Of a stretch of 64,000 nucleotides of DNA, positions 32,694-44,914 are shown piece after piece. The notes beneath the pieces were generated by a model. The model was not told the DNA's origin. It did no database searches and was given only the letters and a program-made list of their open reading frames with translations. A program made the translations under genes and the position numbers. The stretch lies in NCBI GenBank assembly GCA_947044405.1, contig CAMRHE010000333.1:868001-932000 (forward strand), written 5' to 3'. Origin of the DNA: Leptodactylus fallax. Its lineage: Eukaryota > Chordata > Amphibia > Anura > Leptodactylidae. Each line of letters opens with the position of its first letter. Positions within the stretch are counted from its first letter, which is position 1.

Positions 32694-33110
32694 GGACGCC
32701 GGCAGCAGCTCTGATCTGCTCCAGGATGGTATCGAGGGATGCCATTACAGTGAAAAGGTGGGGGGGGGGGGGAGCTGACCGCTCGTTAGCATGCCGCGCA
32801 GCTCCCGGAATGGCCGCTTCCCGGGCTGCGCGGCATAGTCAATTCGAACGGGGTTAAGCCCCGCCCCCCAATTCTTCGCGCCCTAGCGCGTTATTGGTCC
32901 CCCCTACAGCCCGCCCCCAGTCAAGATCCCTGCGCTTTACTGCGCAGCGCTCCGGTCTCCCCTGGCAGCTGCTGAGTTGTTTGCATATATCCAGGCAGAG
33001 AAGTAGGAAGTGTGAAGGTATTGTGCTCGGCACTCATACCCATCTGGGTACTTTGGAGAACTTACTAATTACTAAGTTTGTAGTTGTAGCTACGAGGAAA
33101 ATGTCAGTGA
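32694..33110 (-). other. GC-rich 5' region of the Ngaro-like element
   Basis: CpG-rich sequence with a G-run (32759-32772) and an inverted repeat CATGCCGCGCAGC...GCTGCGCGGCATAG at about 32790-32837. It probably contains the element's promoter. The outer boundary was not found. Confidence 0.45.
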
Positions 33111-33439
33111 CTAAGTGAAGGAAATATTTGTGAATTTTAATACAGAAAATATGTTTTAAGAAAGAATGGTAAAGCTCTTAGTCTTCTGTCTAATTGGGAA
33201 CCTGTGACCACCGTTGGTCCTGCTTTCTATTGAAATTAATTTTAGTTTTTCTGTTACTGGTATTTTCCCTTACTTTTAGTAAGAGCAGGTTCCATGTGGA
33301 GAGCATCTGAATGTACTATTTCTAGACTAACAAATGTTAATTCTTTTGGAAGCCATCATTTGGAGTGGATTGGGGGTTGGTTTTTATATACCTTTCATAT
33401 ATTCTATTATTTACATGTTTATTATACTCAATCAGCGTA
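33111..33439. other. Unannotated DNA
   Basis: AT-rich flank between the Ngaro-like element and a MITE; no gene seen. Confidence 0.4.
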
Positions 33440-33686
33440 ACGCTAGGTTCACACCTGCTTTTGGGTTTCCGTTCGTAGGGTCCGCTTGGGGACATCCCGA
33501 ATGGAAATCTAATCAGCTTAAAAAAGTGGTTACCAGCGGAAACCAACGGACCCCATAGACTATAATAGGGTCTGCCAGGTTTCCGCCCGGTTTCCGCCTG
33601 AAAAGGGCGAAAAATGCTCATTTTTTAAACGGGTTCGGGGACGGAAACCCCGAAAATGTACCAGGCGCAGGTGTGAACCCAGCCTT
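33440..33686. repeat. MITE with GGTTCACACCTGC termini
   Basis: Termini GCTAGGTTCACACCTGC and GCAGGTGTGAACCCAGCC are inverted, and internal blocks such as GGTTTCCGCC and GGTTTCCGT recur. This is a common type of frog non-autonomous repeat. Similar but more decayed pieces lie at 43560-43760 and 44290-44480. Confidence 0.75.
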
Positions 33687-33889
33687 ACATCTACACTCAT
33701 TGTTCATGTAGCACATTGATGACTTATAAATTCTACCATATCTCCCAACTTCCAGAGGACAGAAAGAGGGACCAAATTTATGTATGATAAGGTAAGCCAC
33801 ACCTCTAAGTCCCTCGTCCCCTCCATGCCCCCTGTTATGGCACTCAATCTTACCCAGTCCCTTTCCCTTTATGCCCTTATACTGTAACT

Positions 33890-34090
33890 TTCCTCTTTTG
33901 TAACACAGCCTCCTAATATAGAATAATGCAACCTTAGTGCTGTATAATGTACCCTTAGTGCCCCACACAATGTGATCTCCTCTTTGTGCTCCCACATATT
34001 ATAAAGTCTGCTCAGAGCCCCCACACTGTGCAAAGTCTCCATTAGTGTCCCAGCATGGTATAATGTCCCCTAACTTTCAGATGCATCCCA
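33890..34090 (-). repeat. Degenerate minisatellite (reverse orientation)
   Basis: Repeats of ATAATGT/CCCTTAGTG/CCCACAC type, the reverse complement of the window's 'TGTGTGGGG...ATTATA' minisatellite. A similar piece lies at 36170-36290. Confidence 0.6.
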
Positions 34091-34469
34091 GGGTCTCTAA
34101 AGTGACCCATCAATGCTGTATTGAGAAGAGCAAGTACCAAACTTATATTGTTTGTTACATTTTAATCCCTTAAAATTCCAAAACTTTGCAAAAAAAAACT
34201 TTTTTGTTGTTGTTGACATATTCTAACACCTGTATATTTTTTATGTTTCCATGTATGCATACATGGAAATACAGCAATTTGGCGCTTTTGATTTATTTAT
34301 TTTTTTTATCTGTTAAGCCAAATAGGAAGGATATTTTTATATGTTTGTAGACTGGGCATTTTGTTTATGTTTTTGTTTATTTATCCTTATTTCAAATCTA
34401 GGGAAAGGGGGGGTGATTTGGATTTGCAGTTTTTTTTTATAAAATTTTTTATATTTTTAAAACTTTTTA

Positions 34470-34660
34470 AACTCTTTTATTAGCCCCCTAGGGGGCTTGA
34501 ACCTGCAATTTTCTGATCTTCTGATTGCAGATGCCATAGACTGCAATACAACTGTATTGCAGTCTATGGGAGATTCGCTACATAGCTATTGAGGCTGGTC
34601 ATAGACCAGCTAAAATAGTAATAATGCAATGACAAGCCTGGGAGCTATAATGCAATAACA
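34470..34660. repeat. Dispersed repeat with a perfect hairpin
   Basis: 34536-34567 forms a 14-bp stem (ATAGACTGCAATAC) with a 4-base loop. The surrounding 'GCCCCCTAGGGGGCTTGAAC' and 'TGCAATTTTCTGATC' text matches a frequent frog repeat by recollection. No ORF. Confidence 0.5.
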
Positions 34661-34954
34661 AGCCTTCAGTACTGTAGCCTCCTGGCCGTCAAGGGAACAG
34701 GACGGCTCCCACCATCTCGCCGCATGGTAGCCATCCTGCAAGGATAAAGGTACGGGGCCAGTGAGGACCAGGGGCCATTTTTTTTGCGGGGGTTAGTCTC
34801 TGATCACAGGCATTAGCGCCAGGTCTCCGCTGTAGAATACAGTGCAGACCAGGTAGCTGTGGCGGCCGCCAACTTTGAAGACTCGACATCCACTGTAATA
34901 GGGGTTAATAGGGTTTTAAAAGAGCAGGGCTGCAAACCCCAAGACATATACTGT

Positions 34955-35097
34955 TTTTGCCCCATAATTTGCAATTAAATTCTTTAAAAATCAGATAATG
35001 TGATTTTCTGGATTTGTTTTCTCATTTTGTCTCTCATAGTTGAGGTCTACCTATGATGTCAATTACAGGCCGGCCTCATCTTCTTAAGTGGGAGAAC
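34955..35097 (+). mobile_element. 3' terminal repeat fragment of Tc1 family 3
   Basis: The sequence CATAATTTGCAATTAAATTC up to CTTAAGTGGGAGAACT matches 14757-14893 of the family 3 copy. It stops abruptly and continues as family 4 at a shared 'AGAACT'. Confidence 0.85.
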
Positions 35098-35795
35098 TCT
35101 GTGTGGCATTGACCTGGTCTCTAATCTGAGCTGCTGTTAACCTGCGATTTCTGAGGCTGGTGACTCGGATGAACTTATCCTCCGCATCAGAGGTAACTCT
35201 TGGTCTTCCTTTCCTGGGGCGGTCCTAATGTGAGCCAGTTTCTTTGTAGCGCTTGATGGTTTTGGCCACTGCACTTGGGGACACTTTCAAAGTTTTCCCA
35301 ATTTTTCAGACTGACTGACCTTCATTTCGTAAAGTAATAATGGCCACTCATTTTTCTTTACTTAGCTGCTTTTTTCTTCCCATAATACAAATTCTAACAC
35401 TCCATTCAGTAGGACTATCAGCTGTGTATCCACCTGACTTCTGAACAACACAACTGATGGTCCCAACCCCATTTATAAGGCAAGAAATCCCACTTATTAA
35501 ACCTGACAGGGCACACCTGTGAAGTGAAAACCATTTCAGGTGACTACCTCTTGAAGCTCATCAAGAGAATGCCAAGAGTGTGCAAAGCAGTAATCAAAGC
35601 AAAAGGTGGCTACTTTGAAGAACCTAGAATATAAGAAATATTTTCGATTGTTTCACACTTTTTTGTTAAGTATATAATTCCACATGTGTTAATTCATAGT
35701 TTTGATGCCTTCAGTGTGAATCTACAGTTTTTATAGTCATGAAAATACAAAAAACTCTTGGAATGAGAAGGTGTGTCCAAACTTTTGGTCTGTAC

Positions 35796-35797
<2 letters not shown>
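35098..35797. mobile_element. Rearranged Tc1-like element, family 4
   Basis: 35098-35533 is, on the minus strand, the transposase N-terminus and leader (it reads GRPRVTSDAEDKFIRV and SLRNRRLTAAQIRDQV). 35534-35797, on the plus strand, is the transposase C-terminus (LLKLIKRMPRVCKAVI, KAKGGYFEEPRI) plus the 3' terminal repeat ending at TA 35798-35799. The middle, with the catalytic residues, is missing and the two ends face opposite ways. It is a deletion plus inversion product. The same C-terminus occurs at 45.6 kb. Confidence 0.85.
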
Positions 35798-35799
<2 letters not shown>

Positions 35800-35860
<61 letters not shown>

Positions 35861-35886
35861 GCACACACACAAACACACACACACAC
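35800..35886. repeat. (TA)n(CA)n microsatellite
   Basis: TA repeats followed by CA/CG/CA repeats, starting directly at the 3' TA of the family 4 element. Confidence 0.97.
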
Positions 35887-38029
35887 ATTTTTACCATGGC
35901 AGACTTAGAAACAGTGGCTCAAGTTTGATAGTATACTGTAAAGCCGTCACTCCACAATGGTCATATACCAGTTCCACACAGTGCAAAAGTAAATAGATTA
36001 TATTCTATTCTATTACATTCTATGACTCTTAGGTGAAGTCTTCTTGATTGTAGTTGTCCGTTTTACCTTTACTTTTTTTACGCAAGTCCAGAACACTATG
36101 AAAACTTGACTCAACCATGAGTTGTCTTTAAAACCAATGTCCCAATCCTTGACCCTACACAGCACTAGTGCCCATTATGTGCCCTACAAAGAAACAATGC
36201 CCACACACAGTAATAATTCCCACACTGTGCTAATTATAAAACAATGCTCCTATGCTGTCCCATAGTAACAATCCCTCTCTGTTTATCCCTACAAGAAATA
36301 ACATACTTGCCAACTCTACCAGAACCTCCGGAAGGCTACTGAAAAAAAGGGTGACCTCCTGGATTCTCAGAAGAGTAGGCAAATCTGCCTGCTGTGTTAG
36401 CTGGCAAGAAAGTGGTATGAGATAAAAATTCCACCTCTAACACTGCCTGTAGTCTTTAAAGACAGACTGTGGGGTTCGTAGCTGGCCATAAAAAGAAATG
36501 TGTGCTGAGCACTAACTTTGGCAATTAAACATAATTACAAACTACATACCTGTCTGACTACGTGTTGTCTAACAAAGAGTGCTTTCGCCCAACTTCTCCA
36601 CCCCAGCCTCCTGAGACTCAGAGCCTATACTTAGAGAGGAGGAGTCGGGCTACCAGGCAGTGTCAGGCAGCGAAACGTTGGAGTAATGAAGTTCATTTTC
36701 TTGCTGTTTCATTTTCTTCACTGTTGATCAGAGATTTGGGGATCCAACTAGAAACCCTGTAAGCATTACTGACTTAGGGACCCCACTCACAACTGTGACC
36801 ACTATAACCTATAGCTAACCTATAACTAAATATATAACCTATAACCTATAACTAAAGCTATGCCACTGCCATGACCTTTTTGTGTGTCATTTCTCAGGAT
36901 AATCTCTTTGTTGATAAGACTCTTTATTGAAGATTACTGATTGTTCCTAGGACTGGTAATTTACTTCGCCTCCAGTATGGGCACCTTTTGGTGCTTATCC
37001 TCTTCAGTTGGGCTCTCTAATTTGCCTGCAGTTTCACATGGTCACACCGTTTATGAGCCCAACCTTCTGAAATGTTTTTTTCCAGTAGTTAATGAATTTT
37101 TGTTAATTTGTATTGTTGTTCATTTTGTTCATTTTCATTTCCACCTTTCTTTTCACAGCATGACCCCTTAGGGAGCGGGAGAGAAAATGACTCATTTTGT
37201 TACTGAAATTAATGACTCTTTATAAAATATGCAGCTGAAAATGCAATAAGCACTGAAACACATGCTGGCATGGCATGCTGAGAGTTGTAGTTTTGCAGCA
37301 GTCTAAGAACATTCTTAGATTATGCTCCTCCTATGTTTCTGAGGTTGACTTTCATAGAGAAAATCATGAAAACCTTGTTTTGATTTATGAAGATTAATAA
37401 ATGTTATATTGCTAATAGGATTCAGTATCCAGATTTAGAACAATGGAATGACTGCTGTTATGTTAATACATCTAATTATACCTGTGTCTATATGCCACTT
37501 GATGATACTCCCATTCGTAATATTAATATTGCTACTTTTAATATAAAGCTATTATCCTGATCGCTTCTCATCCAGCAGGATCCTGAGATATGTGTATCTG
37601 GGGACAGGAGGTCAGTGAATGACTGACACATTAGGTAAGAACGGGAGGAGAACATGAATGGTACTGAGAGATAATGAGCGTGGCATACTTCTAGGAGTGG
37701 GGGAATAAAGCAGATCTCACTGTAGGCGATTAACTGGCCAAGAGAGAATAAAAACAGAATAAACAAAATGAAGGTTGTATCCTGTAAGGAAATGAACTCT
37801 GCGGTGGTAAACTGACTGCGGGAAAGCAATGAAATATGTTGTTACTCATTTGTCCCTATAGCAAATATGTCTCTGGTAAGATATATCAGGGGAAACATCT
37901 ACTAAATAGGCTACAAATAACATGAGGAAGATCTTTTTTATAGAACTTTTTATTCTACGTGAAGCATTTTCACAATCTCCTCTGTTACCTGGATTACTAT
38001 AGAAGGTAATGGGCAATATTCACTTGCTA
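35887..38029. other. Intergenic DNA with small repeat pieces
   Basis: A minisatellite-like stretch (36170-36290) and a dispersed repeat (36304-36440, TACTTGCCAACTCTACC) are recognisable. A GCGAAACGTTGG motif of Penelope-like type lies at 36669-36680, and a GCATGCTGAGAGTTGTAGTT motif at about 37269-37288. No gene with a domain is seen. Confidence 0.45.
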
Positions 38030-38480
38030 GATATGGGCAAACCTCTCAAGATTCATTTTGGGTTTGGAGGCTCAATTCCCTGATTCGTTTCAAGTTTGGT
38101 ACAAACCACACCTTAAATTGACTTAAAACATAGTGTAGAACCCTCTTAGGGCTCCTAGGTACTTATCTATGCAATTTCTAGCTCTCTAACACATTATGTC
38201 ACTGTGAAATTGATATTATTATATTCTGGGGTCTCTTCAGACCCCAGAGTATAATATGCGGAAGCTTAAAGGAGGTGTAAAAAATAAATAAAACATTAAT
38301 ACTCACCTTCCATTACCTCTTTTGGGCCTCCTCGTGGCATCTGGCTCTTTCTTGGTGACGTCAATCTCTCTTCTGTGATGTCATCGGCCTAAGGGTCACT
38401 TCTGAGCACTGTGATTGGTTCACCAGTGGTCACATGGGCACACCTAGCGTCATGATATCATGAGTTGGGGAAGGATGAGG
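38030..38480 (+). repeat. Dispersed MITE-like repeat (second copy)
   Basis: Corresponds in opposite orientation to 24836-25222: CATTACCTCTTTTGGGCCTC, GATGTCATCGG and a local palindrome GGGGTCTCTTCAGACCCC at about 38228-38245. One terminus TAGATATGGGC is visible. Confidence 0.5.
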
Positions 38481-38768
38481 CAGATCTATTAAATGCCTTC
38501 TCCTCTAATGTGTTTACACAAGTAAATACAATGACCAAAGACATGCTTAGGGGTAATGTAAATTCTCCATTAAATGTCACCTGTGTAACCCAGGAGGAAG
38601 TGCAGAACCACCTTTAAAATACTAAAATAGACAAATCGCTGGGTTCAAATGGCATACACCCCAAGTTCTGAAGGAATCATACTTGGTGATAGACAGACTC
38701 TTATATCTAATATTTGTGGATTCAGTAATGACCAGGTCTGTTCCACATGATTGGTGTGCCAGTATTAA

Positions 38769-39100
38769 ACCCTTAAGGCAGCGTGTAATAGAACTATGCC
38801 AATGACAAACCTGGAAGACTTCAATAGGCTCCGGGCTGTCATGGCAACCGATCTGATGACGTTCCAGAGGGCGGAGGGTGGCAATTAAGTAAAGATGGCG
38901 GTGCCTGCACAATTTAGATGCCATCTAAAGTGTTAACAGCTGCGATCAGTGTCGGCACCAATTCCAGCTGTTGGCGGTGGGTGCTGGCTGTATTACACAG
39001 CCAGCATCTGCTGTGTATGGAGAGGGCTCAGCTCCTGAGCCCTCTCCATACATCCCCATGCGACCAATGACGTACAGGTACGTCATTGGTCATTAAGGGG
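38769..39100. mobile_element. TTAA-flanked MITE inserted in the LINE
   Basis: Flanked by TTAA at 38765-38768 and 39101-39104. Termini ACCCTTAAGG and CCTTAATGACC are inverted. It contains several short palindromes, including GGAGAGGGCTCAG/CTGAGCCCTCTCC. The TTAA target suggests mobilisation by a piggyBac- or Kolobok-type transposase. Confidence 0.75.
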
Positions 39101-39871
39101 TTAAAAAAAGGGGTCTAAAAGTGAGCCTGGAAACTATAGGTCAGTAAGTTTGACCTCAGTGGTGGGTAAGATATTTGTAGGTTTTCTAAGAGATGCTATC
39201 CTGGAGTACCAAAATGTAAATAATCTTATAACACCCAATCAGCATGGGTTTATGAGGAATTGGTCCTGTCAGACTAATCTGATCAGCTTCTATGAAGAGG
39301 TCAGTTCTAGATTGGACATGGGTAATGCAGTAGATGATACTGTACCACATAAAAGGTTGGTATACAAAATGAGAATGATGGAACTGGGGGAAAACATATA
39401 CATTTGAGTTCACAACTGGCTCATTGATAGGAAACAGAGGGTGTAAATACTCACACTGGGTCACAGTCATCAGTGGGGTACCACAGAGGTCAGTATAGGC
39501 TCCTCTTCTTTTTAATATGTTTATTGATGATCTGGTAGAGGGTTTATAGAGCAGGGTGTCCATATTTTAAGATGATACTAAACTCTGTAAGTAATAAAAA
39601 ATTATCAGGATAGTAGAATATTACAGGAGGATCTAGGGAAGCTGGAAGCATGGGCAGAGACTTGGCAAAATAAGTTTAATGTAGACAAATGTAAGGTTAT
39701 GCAGATCGAAGAAATAAAATGTATGATTATGTACATAATAGTAAATTACTGGGTGAGACTGTCACTGAAAAAGACTTTGGTGGGTAGTAACCTACCTTTA
39801 GGGACCAGTGCCAGGCAAATAAAATTATGGAATGCGTAAAAAGAGTAATGGAAGATCATGACAAGAACATA

Positions 39872-41393
39872 CAAGTGCATCTTTAATAAATTTGAAAATC
39901 ATCAAAAAGTTATTTTTTTAAGTAATTCAATTGAAAAAGTGAAACACATATATTATATTGAGTCATTACAAACAGAGTTAACTTTTTCAAGTGTTTATTT
40001 ATGTTAATGTTGATGATTATGTCCTACAGCCAAGGAAAACCCAAAAGTCATTATCTCTGAAAATTAGAATAATTAACCCAAAACACCTGCAAAGGCTTCC
40101 TAAGTGTTTAAAAAGGTCCCTTAGTCTGGTTCAGTAGGCGACACAATCATGGGGAAGACTGCTGACTTGACAGATGTCCAGAAGGCAGTCATTGACACGC
40201 TCCACAAGGAGGGTAAGCCACAAAAGGTCATTGCTAAAGAAGCTGGCTGTACACAGAGTGCTGTATCAAAGCATATTAATGGAAAGTTGAATGGAAGGAA
40301 AAAGCGTGGTAGAAAAAGGTGCACAAGCAACCGGGATAACCGCAGCTTTGAGAGGATTGTTAAGAAAAGTCCATTCAAAAATTTGGTGGAGATTCACGAG
40401 TGGACTGCTGCTGGAGTCAGTGCTTCAAGAGACACCACACACAGACATATCCAGGACATGGGCTACAAGTGTCGCATTCCATGTGTCAAGCCACTCATGA
40501 CCAATAGACAATGCCAGAAGCGTCTTACCTGGGCCAAGGAGAGAAAGAACTTGAATGTTGCTCCGTGGTCAAAGATGTTTTCAGATTAAGGTAAATTTTG
40601 CATTTCATTTGGAAATCAAGGCCCCAGAGTCTGGAGGAAGAGTGGAGAGGCCACAATCCAAGCTGCTTGAGGTTTCCACAATCAGTGATGGTTTGGGGAG
40701 CCATGTCATCTGCAGGTGTAGGTCCACTGTGTTTTATCAAGACCAAAGTCAACACAGTCGTCTACCAGGAAATTCTAGAGCATTTCATGCTTCCTTCTGC
40801 TGACAAGCTTTTTAGAGATAAAATTTTCATTTTCCAACAGGACTTGGCACCTGTCCACACTGCCAAAAGTATCAATAACTGGTTTAATAAACACAATATC
40901 ACTGTGCTTGATTGGCCAGCAAACTCGCCTGACCTTAACCCCATAGAGAATCTATGGGGTATTGTCAAGAGGAAGATGAGAGACACCAGACCCAACAATG
41001 CAGATAAGCTGAAGTCTGCTATCAAAGCAACCTGGGCTTCCATAACACCTCAGCAGTGCCACAGGCTGATCGCCTCCATGCCACGCCGCATTGATGCAGT
41101 CATTTATGCAAAAGGAGCCCTGACCAAGTATTGAGTGCATTTACTGTACATACTTTTCATTTGTCCAACATTTCTGTGTTAAATATTTTTTTTTACAGTT
41201 TATATAATATTCTAATTTTCTGAGATAATGACTTTTGGGTTTTCTATGGCTGTAAGCCATAATCATCAACATTAACATAAATAAACACTCTGTTTGTAAT
41301 GACTCAATATAATATGTGTTTCACGTTTTCAATTGAATTACTAAAAAAAAAAAAAAAATGTTGATGATATTCTAATTTACTGAGATGCACTTG
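39872..41393 (+). mobile_element. Tc1-like transposon, family 6
   Basis: Ends CAAGTGCATCT and AGATGCACTTG with TA at 39870-39871 and 41394-41395. It splits the CR1-like LINE, whose two parts fit on either side. An internally deleted relative lies at 1-197. Confidence 0.93.
40149..41134 (+). pseudogene. Tc1-like transposase, family 6 (one stop, one frameshift)
   Basis: From ATG 40149 the N-terminus has a helix-turn-helix (KEAGCTQSAVSKHINGKL) and a GRKKRGRKR hook. The first catalytic Asp is in MFSD, and a TAA directly follows it, replacing the usual glutamate codon of the DE pair. A frameshift near 40640-40655 follows. The remaining frame has MVWGAM, FQQDLAPVHTAKS (second D; DLAPVH instead of the common DNDPKH) and [11 protein letters not shown], with 34 residues between D and E. 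It ends at TGA 41134. Inactive; full length would be usual for the family. Confidence 0.9.
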
Positions 41394-42049
41394 TAGTCAT
41401 TCCTCTATACAAATCACTGGTACAGCCAGTGTAATTTGGGGCTCCAGTATTCAAGAAGGAAATAAATGAACTAAAGAGAGTGCAGAAAAGGGTGGACAAG
41501 GCAATTAGAGGAATGGGTGGATTAGAGAACAGAGACAGATTAATAAATTTGGGGTAATTCAGTATGGAAAAAAGAGATCTAATCACAATGTACATGAAGG
41601 GACAGCACAAGGAACTAGGCCAGTGACAGCGACAAGGAGATATCTTCTACGTCTAGAAGAGAGACAATTTCTCCAGCAACATAGACAGAGATTCTTCACT
41701 GTAAGAGTAGTGAGACTATAGAACTCACTGCCAAATGATGTGGTGATGGTAAATTCATTGTGCAAGTTCAAGGAGGTCCTGGATGCCCTTCTTGAATGGA
41801 AAAATATTACAAGCTATAGGTTTTAGATTTTAGGTAAAGACAAGATCCAGGGTTTTAATCTGATTGCTGGATTTGGAGATGAGAAGGATTTTTTTCCCCC
41901 TGATATTGAGCAATTGGCATCAGCCTCATGGGGTTTTTTTTTTTTGCCTTTCTCTGGATCAACACTGTAGAGTTATAGCTTGGACTTCATGGACCAATGT
42001 CTTCATCAAACCTCATCTATTATGTAACTGTGTAACTACATGGCGGCCA

Positions 42050-42360
42050 GTAAATGGGGCTTTATACTGTTTGGGGGGCCAGGAGGGGACCCAGTCAAAG
42101 GTTTGCTATGGGGTCTGATATTTCCTGGTGGGAAGGGCACAATGCTAGTCCATTGCCCTGTAATATTTGTTTAGCACTTTTGAAGAAGCATTTTCTGCTG
42201 CACTGTAGTAATTGTTTGGTGCTGCTGGAGGGTAATTTCTTCTGCCCTGTAGTATTTGACGCTTCTGAAAAGGTAACTTGTGCTGCACTGTGGCATCTGT
42301 TTGACACTTTCAGGGAGATATTTTGAGCTGCACTGAGGTATTTGGTGCTGCTATGAGTTA
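42050..42360 (+). repeat. Degenerate tandem repeat, unit about 60 bp
   Basis: A minisatellite-like start (TTTATACTGTTTGGGGGGCC) is followed by four imperfect copies of a unit containing CTGCACTGTAGTAATTG and TTGGTGCTGCTGGAG. ORFs here are repeat artefacts. Confidence 0.6.
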
Positions 42361-44914
42361 GTTCAGATGTAGCAGTCTTTAACTTACATCTGATAACACT
42401 CTGAATTGTGATATCACACAACTAATGTTACAAGAAGTAAGTTACTTGAAAAAGTAAAGTTAGAGTGTGCTGCAACTGTTTACGTAATTGTAATGTTAAA
42501 CAATGCTGCATTTCTACATGCACTGCATGGTGGTATTTGGTAGACTCTACTATCAGTAATGTGGGCTGGAAGGGTTGTGTTCCACAAACAGCAGTGGCTC
42601 GAGAGCCTCCTTTGACTCCTAAGATACTAGTTGGAGACTACTGCACTAAATCCTTGGCTTGACCTAGTTTTTAGGCATTTTATCTCTTTCTTTGAGTAGT
42701 GCCCTCTTTTGATCTATAGTACTGTATATCTCAATACCCCATACTTTGTACTCTGAACAGTACTGAGTTAACATCAGCTACACAGTCACATTATGTAATA
42801 CACGACATTCTCCAGAAGGAACATGTACTTTTTCAAATTGGCTTAATTGTTATCTCGGTAAGTAGATCATTAAGTAAGAAATAAAGTGTGTCTTGCCTTA
42901 GGCAATGACATCTATAGAAAATGTTAGTGTTTTAATGTATGTGTTCTAAGAAATGTAATACTTGTATTGCCAGAGGCTATAGAGCAATCTGTGTGGATGC
43001 TGTTTGGAAATGAGAAGGAAGCTAAGCATGCATAAGAGTCTAAGATTAGCAAAACACTGTGGAAATCAACATTTATTTATGGCTGATGCCCAAAGCTGTC
43101 ATTCATCTATCTGCACATTACTATCGCCTACTAGTGGGAAATGAAATTCACCTATAAAATGAACAACTGTATTCTACTTAAAAAGACTGAAATATGGCTA
43201 GTAAAAACCATAGAAGAAGAGCCACTTAGATTTTTCATAAATATGTATGCAAATATCTTTGAAGTTCCTCCACAAGTATTTATCATAGGGGAAAACATTT
43301 TTTCTTAATTTTCTCTATAATCCCATAGATGAATACTAAAGTCAGTCTGAAATGGCAGCTTACAGCTATACGTAAAGGAGTTTTCACACAAACATAACCA
43401 TATTTACATTTGTAGGCAAGTAAAATGTAAACATTTTTGCAAATAATGCAATGAAATATTTTCATCACCTCCTTAAGGGTCTTTTGCCTTGAACGGTTGC
43501 CAATGGATATGAGCATGAATACAGGAATGTTCTATGGTCTGGGACATTTCAGAAACCATTATTTCCTTAGGTTCCGTGCACACGTCCCAGTGTGCCATCC
43601 GATGGAGGCGTCCAATGGTCCGATCCGTTCCGATGAAAATAGAGTAAGTCCTATCCTGCTCTGTTTCATCTGAGCAGAATGAATCAGAAGCCCCCATATA
43701 GGTAAGTGCATAATTGGATGTCACTCCGCGTGTCAACTGACTACATTCTGCTGCAAACTCAGCCCCACCTCAGATGCACACTCAGTCTTGTGCATAGGGT
43801 CTTATAGTGGACAAGTTATCAGACAGGGACAGTACATGCATTAGAAGATAACCCGGCCACAATACGGAAATCATGGCTGAGTTTCTGGCAAATATCAGAC
43901 CATAGAGGATTCTTATATGATCATATTCACTGGCAACCTGACAATAGAAAAAACTGTCACCAGTAAGATGGTTAGAAATATATTTAAACCCCTGAAAATG
44001 TTTTTATTATTTATATTTGCAAAATGTTTAATTTTTAATTGTCTACAAATGTAAATACTGTATGGTTATTATAATCATAGGAAAACCAAATTTGCTGAAC
44101 TAAGCTGTAGCATATCTGGCAATATTCTTTTTACTGTCTTCACTTCAAACAATATTTATAACCTCATAGAACTGCAGATGTCAACAAATCTGAGTGGTTC
44201 ACATTTAGATAGTTATGGGTGCTCTTCCACATGCACTTTTCTTGAATAGAGAGATTTACTGTCAAACCTGCACTGTGGACAAGGGACAATGACAATTTTA
44301 GACTAAGTTCATTTCTGCACCAGAGTCTCCTTTGGAGACTTCTTGGCAGAACCCACCAAAAGTATAAAATATTATAGTCTATGGGGTCCACGGGTGTCCA
44401 CGGGTAACCGCTATTTTAGCGGTCTGGCTATCCATTAATTCCCCCGGCAGACCTGAACGATAGAGACCCATGCACCAATGTATATCTAGCCTAATGGGGG
44501 CAAGAGATGTGTGAAAAATCTACCGTGGAAAGTGAAAGATCACAAAGTCAGCATCAGAGATGGGAGAGATCACACATACTTCTTAGCATCATGTCAGCTT
44601 ATTTGAGGGCCAAAGAACCATTTAGGGCCTGTAGACAGTGAACACCATGCAGGAATGAAACTGATACATGAGAGTCAGCGAAGTCAACAGCATCCTGGAC
44701 ATGAACAATGCATAAACAGTGTGTATTATTTTGAGGGACACATAAAGCCAGACAGAAATGGAGTGGGGGCATTGGGGTTTTAAAATGGAGGAAGGAGAAA
44801 AGATTATTGCAACTTTTTGAATTCAAGAGAACCAATAATGGATGTAAAAGTAATTTTTCACTTGCCAAAGGTGTCCACAGCTTTTACTCCTTTACTCATA
44901 AGCCTCAAGAATAA
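42361..44914. other. Intergenic DNA with two decayed MITEs
   Basis: No gene is recognisable. 43560-43760 (GGTTCCGTGCACACGTCC) and 44290-44480 (a 'GGGTCCACGGGTGTCCACGG' core with decayed ends) look like members of the GTTCACAC/CTGC type MITE. The rest shows nothing. Confidence 0.45.

Larger units (their letters stand above)
27245..33000 (-). mobile_element. Ngaro-like tyrosine-recombinase retrotransposon
   Basis: The order on the minus strand is gag, RT/RNase H, tyrosine recombinase, SGNH hydrolase. The RT and gag sequences resemble Ngaro-type elements of fish and amphibians, and SGNH hydrolase ORFs have been described in that group. I could not identify the split direct repeats that bound such elements, so both ends are approximate. 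The DNA is GC- and CpG-rich compared with its surroundings, especially at 31.7-33.0 kb. Confidence 0.85.
38481..42040 (+). mobile_element. CR1-like LINE remnant, interrupted twice
   Basis: Coding remains are visible on the plus strand in broken frames: an N-terminal RT part (EVQNHL, SNGIHPQVLKE) at 38590-38680; an RT block at 39120-39400 with NYRSVSLTS, VGKIFVGFLRD, TPNQHGF and SCQTNLISF; a decayed DDTKL site near 39570; and after the Tc1 insertion SLVQPVLEFG and RVQKRVDKAIRGM (41410-41510). The 3' end carries the LINE tail with CATCTATTATGTAACTGTG at about 42016-42034. A TTAA-flanked MITE (38769-39100) and a Tc1 element (39872-41393) interrupt it. Many stops; non-functional. The clade name is from motif memory. 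Confidence 0.75.
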
